Of a DNA stretch of 64,000 bases, positions 43,211-51,939 are shown one piece after another (position 1 is the first letter of the stretch; every line of letters begins with the position of its first letter). The notes beneath the pieces were generated by a model. It was given only the letters and a program-made list of their open reading frames with translations, ran no database searches and was not told where the DNA came from. This stretch comes from Microbacterium sp. MYb45 (GTDB taxonomy: Bacteria; Actinomycetota; Actinomycetes; Actinomycetales; Microbacteriaceae): contig NZ_PCPG01000012.1 in the NCBI RefSeq assembly GCF_002979655.1, positions 1-64,000 of the forward strand. The letters run 5' to 3'. The translations under genes were made by a program, and so were the position numbers.

Positions 43211-43977
43211 GCGTGCCGTCCGAGGGTGCGCGCGCAGCCGGTTCCGAGGGCCGGATGCTGTTGCAGGCATGTGTCAACGGCGCCAGGGATCCCGCGGAGC
43301 ATCCGTGGTTGAGCCTCGACCCCGGCGTGGTGGCCGATGATGCCGCACGGGCCGTGGCCGCCGGTGCGCGCGAGGTGCATGTGCACCCGAAGGATGCGGC
43401 GGGGCGCGACAGCCTGGCCGCCGACGATGTGGCCCGGTGGGTGTGGGCTGTCCGTCAAGCCGCGCCGGGCGTGCCGGTCGGAGTGACGACCGGCGAGTGG
43501 GCCGAGCCCGATGTCGAGCGTCGTCTGGCCGCGATCGAGTCGTGGACGGAGCTGCCCGACCACGCATCCGTCAACTGGCATGAGTTCGGTGCCGACGAGG
43601 TGGCGGCCCTGCTGCTGCGGCGTGGGGTGGCGGTCGAGGCGGGGTTGTGGGATGCGGCGGGCTTCGAGGTGTGGAAGCGCTCGCCCGTGCGCGACCGGTG
43701 CCTGCGCGTGCTGATCGAGCTGCCCGACGAGCCGGCCGAGACCGTTCGTGAGCACGCCGAGGCGATGATCGCGCACGTGTCGCTCGAGGAGCCCGACCTG
43801 CCCATCCTGCTGCATGGCGAAGAGGGTTCGACGTGGCCGGTGTTCGACCTCGCGGTCGAGCTCGGCCTGGATTCGCGGATCGGCTTGGAAGACACTCTGC
43901 TGCTCCCCGACGGCAGCAGTGCGCCCGGGAATGCGGCGCTGGTGCGGGCGGCGGTGGAACGGATGCGGGGAGTCTGA
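43207..43977 (+). CDS. BKACE-family (beta-keto acid cleavage enzyme, DUF849) protein
   Basis: A 256-residue TIM-barrel enzyme of the 3-keto-5-aminohexanoate cleavage type, which condenses a beta-keto acid with acetyl-CoA. Visible: LLQACVNGARDPAEHPW, AGAREVHVHPKDAAGRDSL with the zinc-binding His pair, VGVTTGEW, VNWHEFGADEVA, GLEDTLLLPDG. Length slightly short for the family. ATG overlaps the DUF2188 stop. Confidence 0.85.
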   Translation: MSVPSEGARAAGSEGRMLLQACVNGARDPAEHPWLSLDPGVVADDAARAVAAGAREVHVHPKDAAGRDSLAADDVARWVWAVRQAAPGVPVGVTTGEWAEPDVERRLAAIESWTELPDHASVNWHEFGADEVAALLLRRGVAVEAGLWDAAGFEVWKRSPVRDRCLRVLIELPDEPAETVREHAEAMIAHVSLEEPDLPILLHGEEGSTWPVFDLAVELGLDSRIGLEDTLLLPDGSSAPGNAALVRAAVERMRGV

Positions 43978-44012
43978 CCCGCACGGCGCCGACTCTGCGG
44001 CATCCTGAGGCC

Positions 44013-44171
44013 ATGTTCGGCGACAGCATCCTCCTCATCATCCTGTTCTGGTCAGCCGTGATCCTCATCGGCGTTCTGCTCACGTGGCTGGTGATCTACT
44101 CGGCCGTGCGTGCGGCACTCACCTCGCATCGGCAGGCGATGGCGCGGGACGGTCGCCCCGGCCAGGTCTGA
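44013..44171 (+). CDS. Small single-span membrane protein
   Basis: A 52-residue protein with one long hydrophobic segment (SILLIILFWSAVILIGVLLT) followed by a short basic tail. No family recognised. CTGAGG lies upstream of the ATG. Same strand as its neighbours. Confidence 0.55.
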   Translation: MFGDSILLIILFWSAVILIGVLLTWLVIYSAVRAALTSHRQAMARDGRPGQV

Positions 44172-44267
44172 CGAGCGGTCGGATCGGCAGGCGGCGGTGC
44201 CGTCGTCTGCGCGAGGATTCGGTCGCGCCTTCCCTGAGCGGCGGGCTCCGTCTGGCAGGGTCTCCCC

Positions 44268-45197
44268 ATGACCGAAATATCGCCACCCGTCGATGCGCCC
44301 GCGCGCGCTCGCGCCCTGCCCTTCGCGATCGGCGTCGGCGGGGGTGTGCTGGGGATTCTGCCGTGGTTGATCGGCGGCGGCATCCTTCCGCTGCAGAACC
44401 TCTGGGCGTCGGCGACGATGCCGGAGGACATGCCGTTCGTGCTGCTGCCGCTGAGTCAGTACTTCGCGACGCTGCTCTTCTCGTTGTTGCTGCTCGGCGG
44501 GGTCTTCGCCGGGTTCACGGTGCACTTCGTGGCGCGCCGTCGTGCGATCGCCGTGTGGCCCGCGGCGCTCGGGGTGTTGCTCGTACACGTGATCGCGGTG
44601 CTGCAGAGCTTCGCGGTACTGGCCGGCGGGCTCGGGCTCGGCCGTGGGGGCGACAGCCGGGCGATGGTCTACTTCGCCGGGCTCCTCGGCGGTGTGGTCG
44701 CGGCGGTGCTCCTCGCGCAGCTGGGCTTCTGGATGACATCGCGGCGGTCGGTCGGGGTGGTCGCCCTGGGCGTCGTGCTCGCGGCGGTGCCGTTCAGCAA
44801 CTGGGTGAGCCGCTGTTTCCTGGCCGTCACGGGCGACGCGTTCCCGCCGGCGTTCCTGCCCTATCTGGCGCCGTGGCTGCCGGCGGTCGTCGTCGGTGCG
44901 GCGCTGGTGTGGTGCGGGGTGCGGCCGGCCTGGCGGATCGTGGTCTGGGTCGTGGGGCTCCTCGCGGTGTGGGTCGTGCCGGCGCTGTTCACGGCGATCC
45001 AGTACGGACTCGGCATGCGGGTGCTCGACGGCGACGTTCCCGAGATGATGAGGGCGTCGGTGGGGGTGTTCCCGATGGTGCTCGCCGAGGTGTGGCAGCC
45101 GGTGATCGTGGCGCTCGTGATCGGCGCGGTCGGCACGGTGGTGCGGATGGTCGTGGAGCGGGATCGGACGCCGGCAGAGTCAGCGCGCATCCAGTGA
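44268..45197 (+). CDS. Polytopic membrane protein, unknown function
   Basis: A 309-residue protein with about eight hydrophobic segments and no soluble domain: FAIGVGGGVLGILPWLIGGG, YFATLLFSLLLLGGVFAGF, AALGVLLVHVIAVLQSFAVL and so on. Short charged loops, cytoplasmic C-terminus. No transport motif recognised. Its last 18 bases overlap the convergent hydrolase-fold gene. Confidence 0.75.
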   Translation: MTEISPPVDAPARARALPFAIGVGGGVLGILPWLIGGGILPLQNLWASATMPEDMPFVLLPLSQYFATLLFSLLLLGGVFAGFTVHFVARRRAIAVWPAALGVLLVHVIAVLQSFAVLAGGLGLGRGGDSRAMVYFAGLLGGVVAAVLLAQLGFWMTSRRSVGVVALGVVLAAVPFSNWVSRCFLAVTGDAFPPAFLPYLAPWLPAVVVGAALVWCGVRPAWRIVVWVVGLLAVWVVPALFTAIQYGLGMRVLDGDVPEMMRASVGVFPMVLAEVWQPVIVALVIGAVGTVVRMVVERDRTPAESARIQ

Positions 45198-46010
45198 CTG
45201 CCAGAACTCCACGATGCCTGCCGCGAGCTCCGCGGGCTGCTCGACCGGCACGAGGGTGCGCGCGCTTTCGATGACGAGGGTCCTGGCGTCGGGGATCCGG
45301 CTGGCTGCGGCATCCATCACCTCGGGCGTCCATTCGCCGCGGTCGTCGCCGGTGATGAGCAGGGTGGGCGCGGTGATCCGCGGCAGGCGGTGCGAGGCGT
45401 CGCCGCGGTTGATGATGAACGACGTGACGGTGGCGGCGATGCTCCGCCGCGGTGCGCGCCTCAGGGCGCGGTCGATCACGTCGGTCATCGACCGGTCCTT
45501 GGTGTGCGGCGGTATCAGCTGAGCGTCGTGGATCACGTGCCGGAGGTGGGCGATGGGTCCGAAGTGGGCCAGGATCTGGTTGGCGATGATGAGCTTGATC
45601 CGGAACACCGGGTCGATCGGCTCCACCGGCGAGCTCACCGCGACCAGTGAGCGGACGGTGTCCGGGAAGAGCGCGGCCATGGTCATCCCCACGTGACCAC
45701 CCCAGGCCGCACCCACCCAGTCGACGCGTCCGTCTCCCCCGAGCTGCTCGATGATCTGCGCGCCGGCTTCCGCGCACTCCTCGATCGAACTCACCCGTGA
45801 CAACGGGGTGCTCGCGCCGTAACCGGGGCCGTCGAGCACGACGAGCGTCCGGTGCGGGGCGAGTGCCTCGACGACCGAACCCCAGGAGTCGCCGTCGACG
45901 AACATGCCGTGCCAGAGAACCGCATAGGGGCCACTGCCCATGACGGTCGCTGCGATGTCGCCGAGCGAGGTGCGGAACCGGGTCTGAACAGGGGCATCTG
46001 TGTGATTCAT
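45180..46010 (-). CDS. Alpha/beta-hydrolase-fold protein lacking catalytic Ser and His
   Basis: A 276-residue protein with the fold clearly present: oxyanion loop WHGMFVDGDSWG, LVVLDGPGYGAS, then the nucleophile elbow WVGAAWGGHVG. The pattern GxSxGG should have Ser at position 102, but the codon is GCC (Ala). LLITGDDRGEW keeps the acid. Near the end, the usual GH before xxxxExP is ARTLVPVEQP: the His position (252) is Thr. So a hydrolase reaction is unlikely; a ligand-binding or scaffolding role is inferred. Divergent from the SARP-type regulator with only 75 bases between starts. GGAG upstream of the ATG. Confidence 0.8.
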   Translation of the reverse strand: MNHTDAPVQTRFRTSLGDIAATVMGSGPYAVLWHGMFVDGDSWGSVVEALAPHRTLVVLDGPGYGASTPLSRVSSIEECAEAGAQIIEQLGGDGRVDWVGAAWGGHVGMTMAALFPDTVRSLVAVSSPVEPIDPVFRIKLIIANQILAHFGPIAHLRHVIHDAQLIPPHTKDRSMTDVIDRALRRAPRRSIAATVTSFIINRGDASHRLPRITAPTLLITGDDRGEWTPEVMDAAASRIPDARTLVIESARTLVPVEQPAELAAGIVEFWQSLDAR

Positions 46011-46059
46011 GTCTCCAGCCTCGGGCTCGAAGGATGCCTCGATCCTGGCTCTCGACCGA

Positions 46060-46077
46060 GTGCAACGTTCGTGCAAT
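46060..46077 (+). promoter_or_regulatory. Direct heptamer repeats GTGCAAC / GTGCAAT spaced 11 bp
   Basis: Starts at 46060 and 46071, exactly one helical turn apart, just before the regulator's GTG at 46086. SARP-type regulators bind such direct repeats, so this is a candidate own site serving both divergent genes. Confidence 0.5.
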
Positions 46078-46085
46078 GATCGGCT

Positions 46086-48734
46086 GTGGCCACCGCGCGC
46101 GTTCAGCTTCTCGACCGGATCGAGGCGTCCGTCGACGGCGAGCGGGTGCCGGTCGGGGGTCCGCTTCCGCGCGCCGTCATCGCTCGGCTCGCTCTCGAAC
46201 GCGGAGCGCCGGTCGCTCTGGAAGACCTCATCGACGACCTGTGGGCCGAGCCGCCCGCGCAGGCGCGGACGACCGCCCGGGCGTACATGTCACGACTGCG
46301 TGCGACGCCTCTCGGCGCCTGGCTCGAGGGTGGGCGGGCTGGCTACCGTCTCGTCGACGATCCCGGGATGCAGGTCGACCTCTGGACGCTGGAGGATGCC
46401 GAGGCCGGGGTCATCCCGTCCGACTCCGAAGAGGTGCGTTCGCTGCTGCTGCGGTGGCGGGACTCGCCGCTGCAGGGGATCGGCGATCCACCCTTCGCTG
46501 CCCTCGCGCGGGTGCGGGTCCGGACCGCCGTCGATCGGGCTCGGCTGCTCGGCGTTCGTGCCGACCTGGATGCCGGCGACAACGCGCGGGCGCTGGTGAC
46601 GCTGCAGGGTCTGCGCGCGGCTCATCCCGATGATGACGACGTCTTGGCTCTGCTGCACACGGCGCGGGCGCGGGCCGACGCGGGGGATCGAGCGCTGGCG
46701 CGCCTGGGCGGTGGTGCGGTGTCGGAGTGTGACCGCAGCCCGGGCGCTCACTCGGTATCGAACCTCGCGGCGCACGCGGGGCGCATGTTCGGTGTGCCGG
46801 CGCCGATCGCCCCGATGGTGGGGCGTCGGGAGGAGCGTGCGGCGCTGACGGCAGCGCTCGATGTCGCGCGCCTGGTCACGCTCACGGGCGCGGCGGGCGT
46901 GGGCAAGACGAGGCTCGCGGTCGATTGGCTGGGCAGTGACGCGGTCGCCGGCGAGGATTACATCTGGTTCGTGAACGTCGGAGACGAGGTCGATGGCACC
47001 GTCGCGCCGGTGATCGCGTCTGCCGTCGGTGCCCCGGATGCGGCGCCGGAAGCGATCGCGGAGCATCTGGCCGACCGGCGCGGCATCCTCGTCATCGACG
47101 GGGCGGAGGGGGCGAGTGTCGGCGTGGCAGCCGTCGCTGTGGCCGTACTCGCGCGGGCGCGCGGACTCGCCGTGCTGTCGACGTCGCGGCGGACACTCGG
47201 CGTTCCCGGCGAGAGTGTGTTGCGGGTCGATCCTCTGCCCGCGGCGGACGCGCACGAGCTGTTCGAGACGAGGCTCCCTCCGGCGGCGCGCGCGGCGGAT
47301 GCCGTCACGATCGGCCGGCTCGTCGACATGCTGGGCCGGCTGCCGCTGGCGATCGAGCTGGCGGCCGCGCGGACCGCCGTGATGCCGCTCGCCGAGGTCG
47401 GCGATTCGATGCTGCGGGAGATCGACCGGTCGGAGGAGGCCGGCGAACCGCGGTTGGCCGCGGCCCTGCGGTCGTCACTGGCGCTCCTGACGAGCGAGCA
47501 GCACGACACTCTGCGCTGCCTCGCCGGGTTCGCGGCGCCGTTCACCCGCGGTGCCGCCGCGGCCGTGTGCGGGGAGAGGCCGCGTGATCGCGACCTCGAT
47601 CAGCTCGTGTCGTTCTCGCTCGTCTCAGCGGAGGAGGGAGAGGCGGAGCCGGTCTTCCGCGTGTCTCCGCTCATCCGGCGGGCCGCCGCGGGCGGTGAGA
47701 CTCTGGATGAGCAGTGGCATCGGCGGCATCGCGCATGGTTCGCGTCGCAGGCTGCGGAGGCATCCGTCGCTCTGACGGCCGAGGGATCCGGGGTGGTGAT
47801 CTCTCGGCTGCGGATCGAGTGGCCGGATGTCGTGGCCGCGTTCGACTCCGCGGTGCTCGCCGACGACGGGGAGACCGCGGCGACCATCGCCGGGGGTCTG
47901 CTCTGGTTCGGGGTGCGAGCGGGGCGGCAGCAGGAGCTGCTCGAGATGGTGCGCCGGGCGTCGGCGCTGTCGGCCACTCCGTCTCTCGAGGCGGCGCTGA
48001 GTCTCACGAGGGGGTTCCTCGCGTATCAGCTGGGTCAGATGTTTGAGGCGGCGACATGGATCTCGGCAGCGCGGGCACCGGCGGAAGCTTCCGGAGATCG
48101 CGCGTTGCGGCGGCTCGCTGCGGCGTTCTCCGCCTACCTCCTCACGCTCAGTCCGGAGCCGGCGGGCGACCCGGTGGCCCAGGTGGCGGTCGCGCTCGCC
48201 GACGTCGATGAGATGCCGGATGCGGCGGCGGCGATGATCCTGCTCATCACCGGTCAGGTGCATCGGGCGTCGGGGCGATCGCGGGAGGCGATTGAGCTGC
48301 TGGGCCGTGCCGGGGCGCTCGCGTCGCGGTGCGGTCACGAGTGGGTGATGCTCATGGCGCCGGTGGTGGCGGCGAAGGTTCAGCTCGACCTGCGTCAGGG
48401 GCCGGCGGCGATGGCCATGCTATTGCCCGCGGTGCGGCGGAGCGCTGCCGGCGGTGATCCGGTGTCGCTCCTGATCGCCGTCTCGGTTGCTGCGGGTGCG
48501 GCGGCCGCGCTCGGTGCGGATGCGACGGGGGCGCGGATCATCGGAGCCGTCGATGCGATCGGCAGGCGCTACGGATTCGACCCTCGGGCCAACGAGCCTG
48601 CCGACTTCGAGCTGTATCGCCGCCGGGTGCGCGAGGGACTCACGGCGGAGGAGTGGCGGCGGGCGTATGCCTCGGGGCTGCTCTGCGAGATGGACGAGTT
48701 GGTCGAGATGGCGGAGACGCTCGTCCGGGTGTGA
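46086..48734 (+). CDS. Large SARP-type regulator (wHTH-BTAD-NB-ARC-TPR)
   Basis: An 882-residue AfsR-like protein. Order: OmpR-type winged helix (about 5-90; LEDLIDDLWAEPPAQ, TTARAYMSRLRA, GYRLV), bacterial transcriptional activation domain (about 95-205), NB-ARC-type ATPase with Walker A GAAGVGKT (268-275) and LVIDGAEGA, LPLAIELAAARTAV, and a C-terminal TPR-like helical region (about 560-880). GTG start fits the wHTH position. These are usually pathway activators responding to ATP or partner proteins. No secondary-metabolite cluster is adjacent; its nearest partner is the catalytically dead hydrolase-fold protein. Confidence 0.87.
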   Translation: MATARVQLLDRIEASVDGERVPVGGPLPRAVIARLALERGAPVALEDLIDDLWAEPPAQARTTARAYMSRLRATPLGAWLEGGRAGYRLVDDPGMQVDLWTLEDAEAGVIPSDSEEVRSLLLRWRDSPLQGIGDPPFAALARVRVRTAVDRARLLGVRADLDAGDNARALVTLQGLRAAHPDDDDVLALLHTARARADAGDRALARLGGGAVSECDRSPGAHSVSNLAAHAGRMFGVPAPIAPMVGRREERAALTAALDVARLVTLTGAAGVGKTRLAVDWLGSDAVAGEDYIWFVNVGDEVDGTVAPVIASAVGAPDAAPEAIAEHLADRRGILVIDGAEGASVGVAAVAVAVLARARGLAVLSTSRRTLGVPGESVLRVDPLPAADAHELFETRLPPAARAADAVTIGRLVDMLGRLPLAIELAAARTAVMPLAEVGDSMLREIDRSEEAGEPRLAAALRSSLALLTSEQHDTLRCLAGFAAPFTRGAAAAVCGERPRDRDLDQLVSFSLVSAEEGEAEPVFRVSPLIRRAAAGGETLDEQWHRRHRAWFASQAAEASVALTAEGSGVVISRLRIEWPDVVAAFDSAVLADDGETAATIAGGLLWFGVRAGRQQELLEMVRRASALSATPSLEAALSLTRGFLAYQLGQMFEAATWISAARAPAEASGDRALRRLAAAFSAYLLTLSPEPAGDPVAQVAVALADVDEMPDAAAAMILLITGQVHRASGRSREAIELLGRAGALASRCGHEWVMLMAPVVAAKVQLDLRQGPAAMAMLLPAVRRSAAGGDPVSLLIAVSVAAGAAAALGADATGARIIGAVDAIGRRYGFDPRANEPADFELYRRRVREGLTAEEWRRAYASGLLCEMDELVEMAETLVRV

Positions 48735-48749
48735 GGCAGTGAGCGGCTG

Positions 48750-49133
48750 TCAGTCGCGCGCGCGCTTCCATCCCGCCCAGTCGGGGCGGTCGACGATGCA
48801 GAACCGGTTGCCTTCGGGGTCTTCCATGATCACGTAGTCGGCGTCGGCCGGCCGGTTGTCCCAGTGCACCTCGCGGGCACCCAGCTCGGTGAGTCGGCGC
48901 ACTTCGGCCGCCTGATCCTCGGCGTAGATGTCGAGGTGGATGCGCGGCGGCAGCACGCGTTCGGAGTGGTGCGCGTCGAGGGCGATGCAGGGAGCGTCGG
49001 CGTCGCGGGGTTTCAGCACGACCCAGTCGTCTTCCGCCGGGTCGCGTTCGACGTAGTCGAGGGCGGCCTTCCAGAAGCGGGCCTGTGCGGGGAGATCGTT
49101 CACGCGGATCACGATCGATGCGAGCTTCAGCAT
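48750..49133 (-). CDS. VOC-family protein
   Basis: A 127-residue glyoxalase/bleomycin-resistance-fold protein: MLKLASIVIRVNDLPAQARFW, LPPRIHLDIYAEDQAAEV, YVIMEDPEGNRFCIVD. Metal ligand candidates are in HLDIY and the Glu of DPEGN context. Substrate unknown. Confidence 0.85.
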   Translation of the reverse strand: MLKLASIVIRVNDLPAQARFWKAALDYVERDPAEDDWVVLKPRDADAPCIALDAHHSERVLPPRIHLDIYAEDQAAEVRRLTELGAREVHWDNRPADADYVIMEDPEGNRFCIVDRPDWAGWKRARD

Positions 49134-49293
49134 GCGGTCGAGTGTAGGGGCGCCGAGTGCGGGCCTCAGTCCCCTTGTATCCGGGTCGATAGGGTGCGGA
49201 GTCCTCGGCGTCCCACCATGACCGCCTGTTGCCACCGCGCCGACGACATGGGATCCTGGCCGCGTCGATTGTCAGGCTGATGGGGGAGAGAGC

Positions 49294-49587
49294 ATGAGTG
49301 TCTCGGAGCAGAGGAGTGGGGTCATCCGCACCCGACCGCACGTGGGGAGTCGTCTCGTGGTCCCTGCGGTCGCCGCCGTTCTCGCACTTCTTGCGGGCAT
49401 CGCGACAGCGGCGGTACTGCCGGATCTCACCATCCGCTACCTGAGTTTCGCGACGATGATCGCTGCGGTCCTCTCCGGTGTGGTCGCCGTGCGCCGCGGA
49501 ACGGCGTGGGTGCGGGCCGTCAGCGCGATCGTCGCCGTCCTGACCCTCATGCTCGGGTCCACCTTCTTCGGCTTGACCTACTCGTAG
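49294..49587 (+). CDS. Small membrane protein with three hydrophobic segments
   Basis: A 97-residue protein: a short N-terminal tail, segments around 25-42, 46-66 and 74-95. No family recognised. GGGAGAGAGC upstream of ATG. Followed by a strong hairpin shared with the convergent SDR. Confidence 0.65.
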   Translation: MSVSEQRSGVIRTRPHVGSRLVVPAVAAVLALLAGIATAAVLPDLTIRYLSFATMIAAVLSGVVAVRRGTAWVRAVSAIVAVLTLMLGSTFFGLTYS

Positions 49588-49657
49588 ACATCGCTCCGCC
49601 GCGAGGCGGGCACGGCAGTCGTCGGGGCATGGCGAAAGAGCCTGCCTCGGAACGCGA

Positions 49658-49690
49658 AACGCCCCCGCCGTTCGGGTCGGCGGGGGCGTT
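49658..49690. terminator. Bidirectional hairpin terminator
   Basis: Perfect 13-bp stem AACGCCCCCGCCG (49658-49670) with 49678-49690 and a seven-base loop, between convergent genes. Confidence 0.85.
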
Positions 49691-49707
49691 GGTTTCGCGG
49701 GTGCGGG

Positions 49708-50709
49708 TTACTGCACCGACCATCCGCCGTCGGAGGCGAGGATGGCGCCGTTGATGTTCACGGCGTCGTCCGACAGCAGGAACGTGATGGATGCCGCGAG
49801 GTGCTCGGCCGTAGCCACCGTCGGGATCGCCTGCTGGAACGGAGCGAGGCGGCCGGAGCCGTACTCGGACATGTTCGGGGGCATCGGGATGCCGGTGGCG
49901 ACGCCGCCCGGGGCGACGGAGTTCACACGGATGCCCTTCGGCCCGTACATGAAGGCCGCGGACTTGGTGACGCCGATGATGCCGTGCTTGCTGGCCGTGT
50001 AGGCGTTGCCGGAGGAGTTGCCGCGCAGGCCCGCCTCGCTCGAGACGTTGAGGATGGCGCCACGACCGGCCGCCTCCATGACGGGGATGACCGCGCGCAT
50101 GAGCTTGAACGGAGCGGTGAGGTTGATCGCGATGACGCGGTCCCAGACGGCATCCGGGGTCTCGCCCGCGGGGGAGAAGTCATCGTTGATGCCGGCGACG
50201 TTCGCGAGGCCGTCGATGCGGTCGCCCGCGGCGGCGATGACGGCGTCGATGGCCTCCTGCTTGGTGAGGTCTCCGGCGACCGTGACGATGTCGGCATCCG
50301 GCAGCTCGGCCTTGAGGGCGTCGAGCTTCTCGGCGGCGATGTCGCTGGCGATCACGCGTCCACCTTCGCGGGCGATGCGCGAGGCGGTGGCCTTGCCGAT
50401 GCCCGAGGCGGCGCCCGTGACGATGACGGTCTTACCGGCGAAGCGGCCGGAGGTGACCTTCTCGTTCCAGCCCGCGGACTCGTCGTCTTCGGGGATCTCG
50501 CCGCCGTTGGCCGCGCGCACCAGGTCGTCGACGACCGACTGGGGGAGCTGGCCCTGGCTCATCGCGACGAGCTGCTGCAGGGGCAGGCCCAGCACGGGGG
50601 TGAGGAGTTCGGGGTCGGCGCCGGTCTGCTCGAAGAGTGCGCGGATGAGGGGCCCGCCGGTCGGGTCGTTCATCCAGTCGCCGATGGTGGAGTGTGCGGT
50701 GAGGGCCAT
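49708..50709 (-). CDS. Short-chain dehydrogenase/reductase with an N-terminal glycosidase-type appendage
   Basis: A 333-residue protein. Residues ~90-333 are a classical SDR: VTGAASGIG (97-105), NVSSEAG, Tyr237/Lys241 in YTASK, and a normal C-terminus ending DGGWSVQ. The first ~85 residues (STIGDWMNDPTGGPLIRALF, LGLPLQQLVAMSQGQLPQ) are extra and resemble the small helical C-terminal domain found on glycoside hydrolases. Divergent from a TetR gene with a shared 75-bp gap, so likely repressed by it. AAGGAG upstream of ATG. Confidence 0.85.
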   Translation of the reverse strand: MALTAHSTIGDWMNDPTGGPLIRALFEQTGADPELLTPVLGLPLQQLVAMSQGQLPQSVVDDLVRAANGGEIPEDDESAGWNEKVTSGRFAGKTVIVTGAASGIGKATASRIAREGGRVIASDIAAEKLDALKAELPDADIVTVAGDLTKQEAIDAVIAAAGDRIDGLANVAGINDDFSPAGETPDAVWDRVIAINLTAPFKLMRAVIPVMEAAGRGAILNVSSEAGLRGNSSGNAYTASKHGIIGVTKSAAFMYGPKGIRVNSVAPGGVATGIPMPPNMSEYGSGRLAPFQQAIPTVATAEHLAASITFLLSDDAVNINGAILASDGGWSVQ

Positions 50710-50758
50710 GCTCTTTCTCCTTGTTCGAGTTTCGCAACGGTGCGTCTACTTATATTCC

Positions 50759-50778
50759 AGTGTACGCCTGAGTACGCT
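50759..50778. promoter_or_regulatory. Inverted repeat between SDR and TetR genes
   Basis: AGTGTACGCCTGAGTACGCT, two GTAC-centred half-sites, lies seven bases before the TetR GTG and probably covers the SDR promoter on the other strand. Confidence 0.55.
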
Positions 50779-50784
50779 CGAAAG

Positions 50785-51354
50785 GTGCCCCGTCCTCGTA
50801 GCGAAAAAGCCCGTCAATCCGTGCTGGAGGCGATGCGGCGCGCGCTCGCCGCAGACGGGTACGAGGCCGTGACGATCGAGGGTCTCGCTGAGTCGGCGGA
50901 GGTGTCGAAGCAGACGATCTACCGGTGGTGGCCGTCGAAGGCCGCGATCCTCGGCGAGGCGCTGCTCGAAGGCTCAGTGCCAGGGGCGGATGTCGCGGTG
51001 CCGATGACGGCCGACCTCGGGGCGGATCTGCGGGCGTGGTTCTCGGCGATGTCCGACGGGTTGGCTCAACCCGAGGGCGTCGCGCTGGCTCGGGCGCTCA
51101 TCGAGGTGACGGCAGCCGATCCCGAGCTGGGCTTGGTGTTGAACGAGCGGCTGGCCGCGCCGATCCGCGAGTGGGTCGCCGAGCGGGTGTCGCGCGGGCG
51201 TGCCGACGGGGATGTGCGAGCGGATGTGGATGCTGCCGCGATCGCGGACCAGTTCATCGCGATGGCCTCGTACTTCGCGTTGATCGGCCAGCCGTTGAGT
51301 GCGGAGCGGGTGGAGGAGACGGTGGTGCGGTTGCTGCGGGGGATTGCGGAGTAG
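50785..51354 (+). CDS. TetR-family regulator of the SDR gene
   Basis: A 189-residue regulator: basic start PRPRSEKARQSVLEAMRRAL, HTH TIEGLAESAEVSKQTIYRWW and a TetR_C-type ligand domain. GTG at 50785 matches the family N-terminus; longer open frame upstream is antisense to the SDR. Similar in its HTH to the regulator at 22995. Confidence 0.86.
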   Translation: MPRPRSEKARQSVLEAMRRALAADGYEAVTIEGLAESAEVSKQTIYRWWPSKAAILGEALLEGSVPGADVAVPMTADLGADLRAWFSAMSDGLAQPEGVALARALIEVTAADPELGLVLNERLAAPIREWVAERVSRGRADGDVRADVDAAAIADQFIAMASYFALIGQPLSAERVEETVVRLLRGIAE

Positions 51355-51410
51355 GCGAACGGTGACCCGCCCCGCTACAGAGTGAGTGGCGGGACGGATC
51401 GGTGAGGGGC

Positions 51411-51623
51411 TCAGGAATCTCCGGTGCGTCGGTCGCGCCAGATGATGCGCAGCACCAGAGTCAGCGCGCCGAGCATGAGCACGAGCCCTGCGAGCCAGAA
51501 CACCCACACGACGTCCTGGAACAGGGGCGCGTTGGCGGCGACTGGCAGCGCCCCGCCGACGAGGATCATTGCCACGACGACCGCACGCTCACGCGCCGTG
51601 CCGCGGACGCGCTGAGTCGTCAT
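51411..51623 (-). CDS. Small two-span membrane protein
   Basis: A 70-residue protein with basic ends (RVRGTARERA; RIIWRDRRTG) and two hydrophobic segments (AVVVAMILVGGALPVAAN; VVWVFWLAGLVLMLGALTLV). ATG overlaps the stop of a 19-codon ORF upstream. No family recognised. Confidence 0.6.
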   Translation of the reverse strand: MTTQRVRGTARERAVVVAMILVGGALPVAANAPLFQDVVWVFWLAGLVLMLGALTLVLRIIWRDRRTGDS

Positions 51624-51679
51624 GAGACCGTCGCCTTCGCCACGTTTTCCCCTGTCGTGAAGGGTTCGAAAATCGTCAT
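51620..51679 (-). CDS. 19-residue ORF coupled to the small membrane protein
   Basis: MTIFEPFTTGENVAKATVS, with GGAG five bases before the ATG and its TGA overlapping the next ATG (ATGA). Could be a leader peptide controlling translation of the downstream gene, or a genuine micro-protein. Confidence 0.45.
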   Translation of the reverse strand: MTIFEPFTTGENVAKATVS

Positions 51680-51939
51680 TGTTGCTCCTTCGTTGATCGA
51701 CCCCGCCCTAACCGTTAAGACGTTATCGCTGTCCCGAGCGCTGAGTGACACGAGGGCACGAGCCCCCAACGTGCCCTGGATCAGTCGCGGACGAGGAATA
51801 TCGGGATGTCCTCATATGTATGCTTTGATGGCTCACATGAAGGTGAGTAGGCGACTTCGGATCCCGCGGATGCATTTCGGTCCAGTGCGCGGTCGGCGTC
51901 GGTGGGCCGTCCGGGTACGGAACTGCTGAGCCCGAAGCC

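Noticed and set aside
51819..51929. 37-codon basic ORF on the plus strand
   Set aside because: No ribosome site, Arg-rich off-frame character, and it lies in a promoter-type gap.
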